A stretch of DNA of 64,000 bases from an uncultured Muribaculaceae bacterium (GTDB lineage: Bacteria; Bacteroidota; Bacteroidia; Bacteroidales; Muribaculaceae), in assembly GCA_910584055.1 (NCBI GenBank), contig CAJTZS010000018.1, forward strand, positions 17,119 to 81,118, given 5' to 3'. A model generated the notes under the pieces. It searched no databases and was not told the DNA's origin. It saw only the letters and a list, made by a program, of their open reading frames with translations. Numbering within the stretch: the stretch's first letter is position 1; every line of letters begins with the position of its first letter. The position numbers and the translations under genes are program-made. Positions 59,298 to 64,000 of this stretch are shown here, piece by piece.

Positions 59298-61652
59298 TCA
59301 GAACGGATATCCGATAGAGAAATGGAAAGAATGGTCACGGTGCCAGTTGGGATGAACCAAAGGCCATGGTTCTTGCCCCATTGCAGGATTGTGCGCTTTC
59401 ATGCCCATATCGAATCGGAGTAAGAAATAATTGAAATCAAGGCGCAGGCCTATACCATAGGCTGCGGCTATCTCTTTATAAAACGAATTAAACTTAAACA
59501 TTCCTCCCGGTTGGTTGGGATAATTATGGATTGTCCAGATATTTCCGGCATCTGCGAATACGGCGCCCTCAAGTATCCAGAACAGTTTCGCCCTGTATTC
59601 AACGCTAAGGTCAATACGGATATCGCCACACTGGTTGATGAAGTCGCTCACAGAATTTGTGCCCGGAAAGCGTCCCGGACCGAGAGTGCGCACATCCCAT
59701 CCCCTCACGCCGTTCGCGCCTCCGCCATAAAACCTTTTCTCAAACGGGAGTACCGCCGAATTTCCATATGGCACACCTACGCCAAGCCCGAAATGGCAGG
59801 CCAGGGAATTGCGCGGATCAAAGATATGAAGGTAGGAAAAATCCCCGTCTATCTTTGCATATTGTGAATAATGGATTCCAAACACCTTATATGGCTGAGA
59901 ATGGAAATCGGAACGGTGGTTGAAGATACTGCTCAGCGCAAACAGGAAGTTGCCCGCAACCTCCGCGTTTACGCGGACAGTGTAAATATCGCTCTGCAAG
60001 GATCGCGACCAAGGTGTCTGCTGCCGCTTGTTGGTGTGGTAGAAGCTATAGCCGAGGCGCATTATGAAATGGTCCTCGTAGCTGTAGCGCAGAAGGGGAT
60101 TGTCGGGCGCTATCTCATTAAGGAAGTCGTTGGTGCTTTCCGGAAGATAGACATAGTTGATATCGATCGGAGTGAATGTATGTCTGTTGCGGTTGAAACG
60201 TTCGGACCATTTATAGCTCCATCCTGCCGTAGAAATAATGCGCGTGTACTCCGGACGTTCCTGATAATTCATCGAAACGTTGAATTCCGTGGTCGCCTTT
60301 ATACGCCGCTTGAAACTTTCCTTAAGTAGGGGAGCCTTGAATTTGGGGAAATTTATACCCACTTCCGCTCCAAGTTCAAGGTATCGGTCATGGATGAGTC
60401 CGCCGAGGTTTCCACTAAGCGATTCGTATGCTCCGCGCAGTTTGGCGGTAAGTGTTTCTGAGCCTTTTGCCAGATTGCGGTGGGAATAACTGATACCGGC
60501 AGCCACGCCTAAATCGCCTTCGGAATTTGTGCCCTCCAGTTCGGCGGAGAAACTCTGACTCTTCCCTGGAGTCAGGAGGATGTAGGCATCAAGAAGACCG
60601 AAATCTCCGAGAGAGCCTGCGGGAGCAAACCGAATGTTTATGAATTTTAATATTGTGAGTCTTCCGAGGGCGGAATATGTATTGTTTACATCGCGCAGGC
60701 TGTACGTCTCCCCGCTTCGGATGAAGCAATTATCGTATAGCACGCTCGGACGCAGGTAACGCTTTGCTCCGTATAATATGGTTATATCCTTATAGTTTAC
60801 TGTGTCCGCAGCCTGATAATGGCGGTAATCCTCGGTCACTCCAGGATCATAGTCCATTATGTAATACACATTCTTTACGATATACTCTTTGTGGGTGTCG
60901 ATCAGATAATTCGGTGAATCGGAAGGGTAGGCGGGTTTTACCCTCATTGTCAGGTCCACGTCATGCGATCCCTCGGTAGTGTCAGCGTTGAAAGTGATGA
61001 ATTCCTTCCCGAATGCATAATACCCATGGTTGCGCAGGCGAGTTGTGAGGAGGTCCCGTTGGGTTTCAAGCAACGAGATGTCGAGAGGGTCGCCGGGTCG
61101 CACCGTAAAATGCAAAGAGTCTTGCATTATGAGTTGCCTTAGGGTATCGTTCGGAAACTCATAGTTCACCGAACGTATCATATGCGGTTTTCCCGCCGTC
61201 AAGTCATACTCCACTTTCATTTTGCGCTTCTTGCGGTTGGCGGTAGTATCAATGGATACCGAAGCTCCGAGGAATCCGGCATTCACCATCGCCTTACGTA
61301 GCTGTTCAGCATCTGAAAGGGATGCGGTTGAATCAAAAATCACGGGAGCTTCCCCAAGTTTGCGCACCCATCTGTTCCACCATTTTGTAGAGTCGTTTCC
61401 ACTCATATTGTATATTCCGAGACGGAATTTGGCAGACCATAGCATCTTGTGGTTCGGCTGCATGCGCACATACGTCATAAGTTGCTGCTCGTTCAGGCGT
61501 CCTGTGGAATCGTTGAGGTTTATTTTCACGTCGTCGAGAAGATATTTCCCTTCCGGCACATGGCGTGCCGATGAACATCCCGACAGCAATGCAACCGACA
61601 GCAGAATTGCCGACAGCAGCATGAGAGGATATTTTAAGGAAACTCTGATCAT
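59298..61652 (-). CDS. BamA/TamA-like outer-membrane assembly lipoprotein (TamL type)
   Basis: 784 residues. Lipobox ALLSGC (Cys26) followed by SSARHVPEGKYLLDDVKINL; POTRA-type repeats (about 40-400) and a C-terminal Omp85 barrel with RFYGGGANGVRGWDVRTLGP, the VRGW-like motif of the L6 loop, and a C-terminal strand (FHFSIGYPF) with terminal Phe. Lipid-anchored forms (TamL) are typical of Bacteroidota and take part in outer-membrane protein insertion. It is in an operon with AmpG-like and DUF4922 genes. Confidence 0.88.
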   Translation of the reverse strand: MIRVSLKYPLMLLSAILLSVALLSGCSSARHVPEGKYLLDDVKINLNDSTGRLNEQQLMTYVRMQPNHKMLWSAKFRLGIYNMSGNDSTKWWNRWVRKLGEAPVIFDSTASLSDAEQLRKAMVNAGFLGASVSIDTTANRKKRKMKVEYDLTAGKPHMIRSVNYEFPNDTLRQLIMQDSLHFTVRPGDPLDISLLETQRDLLTTRLRNHGYYAFGKEFITFNADTTEGSHDVDLTMRVKPAYPSDSPNYLIDTHKEYIVKNVYYIMDYDPGVTEDYRHYQAADTVNYKDITILYGAKRYLRPSVLYDNCFIRSGETYSLRDVNNTYSALGRLTILKFINIRFAPAGSLGDFGLLDAYILLTPGKSQSFSAELEGTNSEGDLGVAAGISYSHRNLAKGSETLTAKLRGAYESLSGNLGGLIHDRYLELGAEVGINFPKFKAPLLKESFKRRIKATTEFNVSMNYQERPEYTRIISTAGWSYKWSERFNRNRHTFTPIDINYVYLPESTNDFLNEIAPDNPLLRYSYEDHFIMRLGYSFYHTNKRQQTPWSRSLQSDIYTVRVNAEVAGNFLFALSSIFNHRSDFHSQPYKVFGIHYSQYAKIDGDFSYLHIFDPRNSLACHFGLGVGVPYGNSAVLPFEKRFYGGGANGVRGWDVRTLGPGRFPGTNSVSDFINQCGDIRIDLSVEYRAKLFWILEGAVFADAGNIWTIHNYPNQPGGMFKFNSFYKEIAAAYGIGLRLDFNYFLLRFDMGMKAHNPAMGQEPWPLVHPNWHRDHSFHFSIGYPF

Positions 61653-61657
61653 GTCTT

Positions 61658-62989
61658 TTAGTTCTTCTCCTTTTTACCAAACTCAGGATCTATTTTAACG
61701 CCGAGACACACTGCAAACGTTGCGGCGCAGCAGAGCATCACCCACCAGAAGAAATTGACATATCCCTGCGGGCCGTCGGCATCAAAAATGTGATATTGTG
61801 CGAAGGTGTCGTGAAGCCATCCCGCCGCCATTCCGGGCAGCATCATCCCTAACGCCATGAAGGCGGTGCAGAATGCATAATGGGATGTTTTGCTTTCCCC
61901 TCGGCTGAAATATATCAGGTAAAGCATGAATGCCGTGAATCCGAAACCATAGCCGAATTGCTCTATGAATATGGCAGTGCAGATTATGGCAAAGTTTTCA
62001 GGTTGCCACATTGCCAGCCCGCAATAGAAAAAGCAGGGGAGGGTCAGGGAAAGGGCCATTGGCCACAGCCATTTTTTTAATCCTTTCCGAGAGATTGCGA
62101 TGCCTCCGAGTATTCCACCTGCAAGCAACGCCACGACTCCCACCGTGCCGTTTACAAAACCGACTTCGGATGTGGTCAATGCCAATCCACCTGCTTCGCG
62201 TGGCGACACGAGGAAAGGTTGAACGAGTTTCAGGCACATAGCCTCCGGCAGTCTGTATAGAAGCATGAAAAGAAGGGCGGAAACAATGTGGGGCTTTTCA
62301 AAGAATGTAACGAAAGTTCTACCGAAATCTTTTAGAATTGTTTTGGGAGTGACGCCGGGTATCGGTTTGTCGCCGACCGGTCTCGGCATGAACCGCGTGT
62401 GATACAATGCGATGAGTAGAAACGCGAGTCCGAGAAGAAGGAACACACGGGACCAAGCTGTAGCTACCGATTCGCAATGCATTTCCAGATATCCGGCGAG
62501 CATGACGAGTCCGCCTTGTCCGATAACAGAGGCTATACGGTAGAACGTGGAACGCACCCCGACGAACGCCGCCTGGTCATGAGCCGGCAGCTCTATCATA
62601 TAATATCCGTCAGCCGCGATATCATGCGTGGCGGAAAAGAAAGCTGTCAGCCAGAAGAAAATCAATGTTGAAGTGAAGAAAAACGATGTGGGAAGAAGCA
62701 GGCCGATGGCGGCTAACGAGAATGCCATAAAAAACTGCATTGCAATCGTCCATGCGCGTTTGGTCTTTATGAGGTCCACAAACGGACTCCAGAAAGGCTT
62801 GATTACCCACGGGAGATACAGCCATCCGGTGAAGAATGCCATCTCCGCCAATCCTATCCCCAGGTTATGATACATCAGCACTGTCAGCGTGTTGACAGCG
62901 AAATATGGGAGTCCCTCGGCTATATATGTGGTCGGTATCCATAGCCAAGGAGATCTTTTTGGGGGTATTTCGTTAGAGGAATATGTCAT
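61658..62989 (-). CDS. AmpG-like MFS permease
   Basis: 443 residues, about twelve helices: YIAEGLPYFAVNTLTVLMYH, GWLYLPWVIKPFWSPFVDLI, SATHDIAADGYYMIELPAHD, EQFGYGFGFTAFMLYLIYFS. These are AmpG/ACATN-like features, which include an AxDG motif after helix 4. AmpG imports muropeptides for cell-wall recycling; the substrate here is inferred. It overlaps the DUF4922 gene by 17 bases and precedes the TamA-like gene by 5. Confidence 0.85.
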   Translation of the reverse strand: MTYSSNEIPPKRSPWLWIPTTYIAEGLPYFAVNTLTVLMYHNLGIGLAEMAFFTGWLYLPWVIKPFWSPFVDLIKTKRAWTIAMQFFMAFSLAAIGLLLPTSFFFTSTLIFFWLTAFFSATHDIAADGYYMIELPAHDQAAFVGVRSTFYRIASVIGQGGLVMLAGYLEMHCESVATAWSRVFLLLGLAFLLIALYHTRFMPRPVGDKPIPGVTPKTILKDFGRTFVTFFEKPHIVSALLFMLLYRLPEAMCLKLVQPFLVSPREAGGLALTTSEVGFVNGTVGVVALLAGGILGGIAISRKGLKKWLWPMALSLTLPCFFYCGLAMWQPENFAIICTAIFIEQFGYGFGFTAFMLYLIYFSRGESKTSHYAFCTAFMALGMMLPGMAAGWLHDTFAQYHIFDADGPQGYVNFFWWVMLCCAATFAVCLGVKIDPEFGKKEKN

Positions 62990-63935
62990 CCGGCAGGTAG
63001 AAGTTATCTGTTATTTCTTTGGGCAATTCTCCGGCGAAAGCAGTCTCGGCATATACACGGGATGCAATTTCCGGGGTCAGTCTTGTGAAATCCTCCTTTC
63101 GCGGAACTATGATAATGCCCGCCATGTCCACGGCACCCGGACTGATTACGAACCGTTCTCCCTCCGGAAGGGAGTAAAGGGAGGGACGGTGTGCCCGGCG
63201 CGGCACTATTACAATCCGTAAAAATCCCTTCTCTGAAATCCAGAAAAACGCGTTCAGCAGTCCCGGGTCTGTCTGTCCGCTGAGTGAATCCATGCCGAAT
63301 GAAGTCACGGCTCTTGAGAGATTGATCAAACCCGGAATTCCGGGACCTATTACCGCGCTCATGAAGCTGAACGGCAGTTTCAAACCATATTCGGAGCTTT
63401 TCATCCATCCCCCTCTTTCGATGGGGTGGTTTCGTTCCACGAATCTTACAATCGGCAATTCGGATTTCAGCATTGCCTGACAATGAAGGTGATCGGGAGC
63501 GGAAGCCCCGGCCTTTGCACCGTTATAGAAAAAAACGAGGGATGGAGCCTTTTCTGCCATGAAAGCCATATCCGCCGGTATCTTTTCTTGCGGAGTATGT
63601 TTTTTTGCTGCTATGGTGAAATGCACAGGTAATATCGGGTAAGGATTCACGAGTAGTTCCCAGTCGGGAGTTGGCCATATTCCGGTCCGCTGTTCCTTCG
63701 GCCGGTTCTCCCGGCAGAGGAAACAAGGACGCTTCGCCACCGATTCCTTATCTACGGCAGCACCGGTGGAGTGGATGCGGGCAGGGTTCAGTTGGGCGAT
63801 GACTGGGAAGTCCCCCAGCATGAAACTCTTACGCTCCACTTCCATAAGGCGGTCGAAGTTCCGTTTGGCTTCCGGCCAAGATAACAATTGCTCTTCAATC
63901 AGGTCGTTCAGGTATTCTGTCGATAGTGTCTGCAT
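62973..63935 (-). CDS. DUF4922 protein, HIT/GalT-like nucleotidyltransferase fold
   Basis: 320 residues. Motifs: KRPCFLCRENRPKEQRTG (Cys pair), YPILPVHFTIAAKKHTPQ, and FFYNGAKAGASAPDHLHCQA, where HLHCQ resembles the H-x-H-x-Q triad of the GalT/HIT superfamily. DUF4922 is found in Bacteroidota and its reaction is not known to me; GDP-hexose or other nucleotide-sugar phosphorylase activity is possible. It leads the operon on the minus strand. Confidence 0.75.
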   Translation of the reverse strand: MQTLSTEYLNDLIEEQLLSWPEAKRNFDRLMEVERKSFMLGDFPVIAQLNPARIHSTGAAVDKESVAKRPCFLCRENRPKEQRTGIWPTPDWELLVNPYPILPVHFTIAAKKHTPQEKIPADMAFMAEKAPSLVFFYNGAKAGASAPDHLHCQAMLKSELPIVRFVERNHPIERGGWMKSSEYGLKLPFSFMSAVIGPGIPGLINLSRAVTSFGMDSLSGQTDPGLLNAFFWISEKGFLRIVIVPRRAHRPSLYSLPEGERFVISPGAVDMAGIIIVPRKEDFTRLTPEIASRVYAETAFAGELPKEITDNFYLPDDIFL

Positions 63936-64000
63936 CGTAATTCTATTTAAGAGCTTGTTTAAAAATAAATGTGAAATTTGGGGCGGCTATCTTCCGAATA

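Overview
The window looks like chromosomal DNA of a gut Bacteroidales bacterium, most likely of the Muribaculaceae/Bacteroidaceae kind. The evidence is a SusC/SusD pair with a hybrid two-component regulator, BspA-type LRR_5 surface proteins, DUF4922 and M49 genes, and promoters of the Bacteroidota type (a TAnnTTTG -7 box, often with TTTG about 20 bases upstream). No rRNA, tRNA, CRISPR array, transposase or integrase was seen. Assignments rest on motif recognition only; no database search was run.

Layout. 0-7 kb: end of an LRR_5 surface protein, an acyltransferase-3 membrane protein, a type I pullulanase, a 325-bp imperfect palindrome and a small outer-membrane barrel protein. 7-10.3 kb: an unidentified structured RNA candidate, then three unrecognised membrane/SH3-like proteins. 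10.4-20.6 kb is accessory DNA: a decayed RhuM gene ending in a dispersed repeat, an SPFH-like small protein, a BRO-N gene, a 2048-residue BIG2/LRR_5 surface protein, a three-gene cassette (HTH, STAS-like DUF4325, HATPase) with its own operator-like palindrome, and a 3' fragment duplicating the BRO-N gene. 20.6-27.3 kb: an AraC regulator divergent from a tripartite RND efflux operon.

27.5-39.7 kb is a compact fructan utilisation locus: fructokinase, FHS-type sugar permease and GH32 enzyme on the minus strand; a hybrid sensor/regulator with a periplasmic sugar-binding domain, SusC and SusD on the plus strand. SusD and SusC would bind and import fructan pieces, GH32 would release fructose, the permease would import it, the kinase would phosphorylate it, and the sensor would induce the locus. 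39.7-41.9 kb is a gene graveyard: a truncated DUF4827-like gene, a collapsed AlbA_2-type regulator, and decayed toxin-antitoxin-like genes around a frameshifted zeta-toxin gene.

42-64 kb is mostly core functions: CobW-type GTPase, short AlkD-like protein, M49 peptidase, RlmI, RseP, DXR, a degenerate M23 protein, OmpA, glutamate dehydrogenase, DUF488, a wHTH/membrane protein pair with paired operators, a metal P-type ATPase with a Fur-family regulator, acyl-ACP thioesterase, a phosphatase, a TamA/BamA-like protein, an AmpG-like permease and a DUF4922 protein.

The best candidate for an undescribed system is the HATPase/DUF4325/HTH cassette at 18.9-20.4 kb. It resembles a partner switch, its promoter overlaps a perfect inverted repeat, and its HTH gene is interrupted by one extra A in a run of seven.
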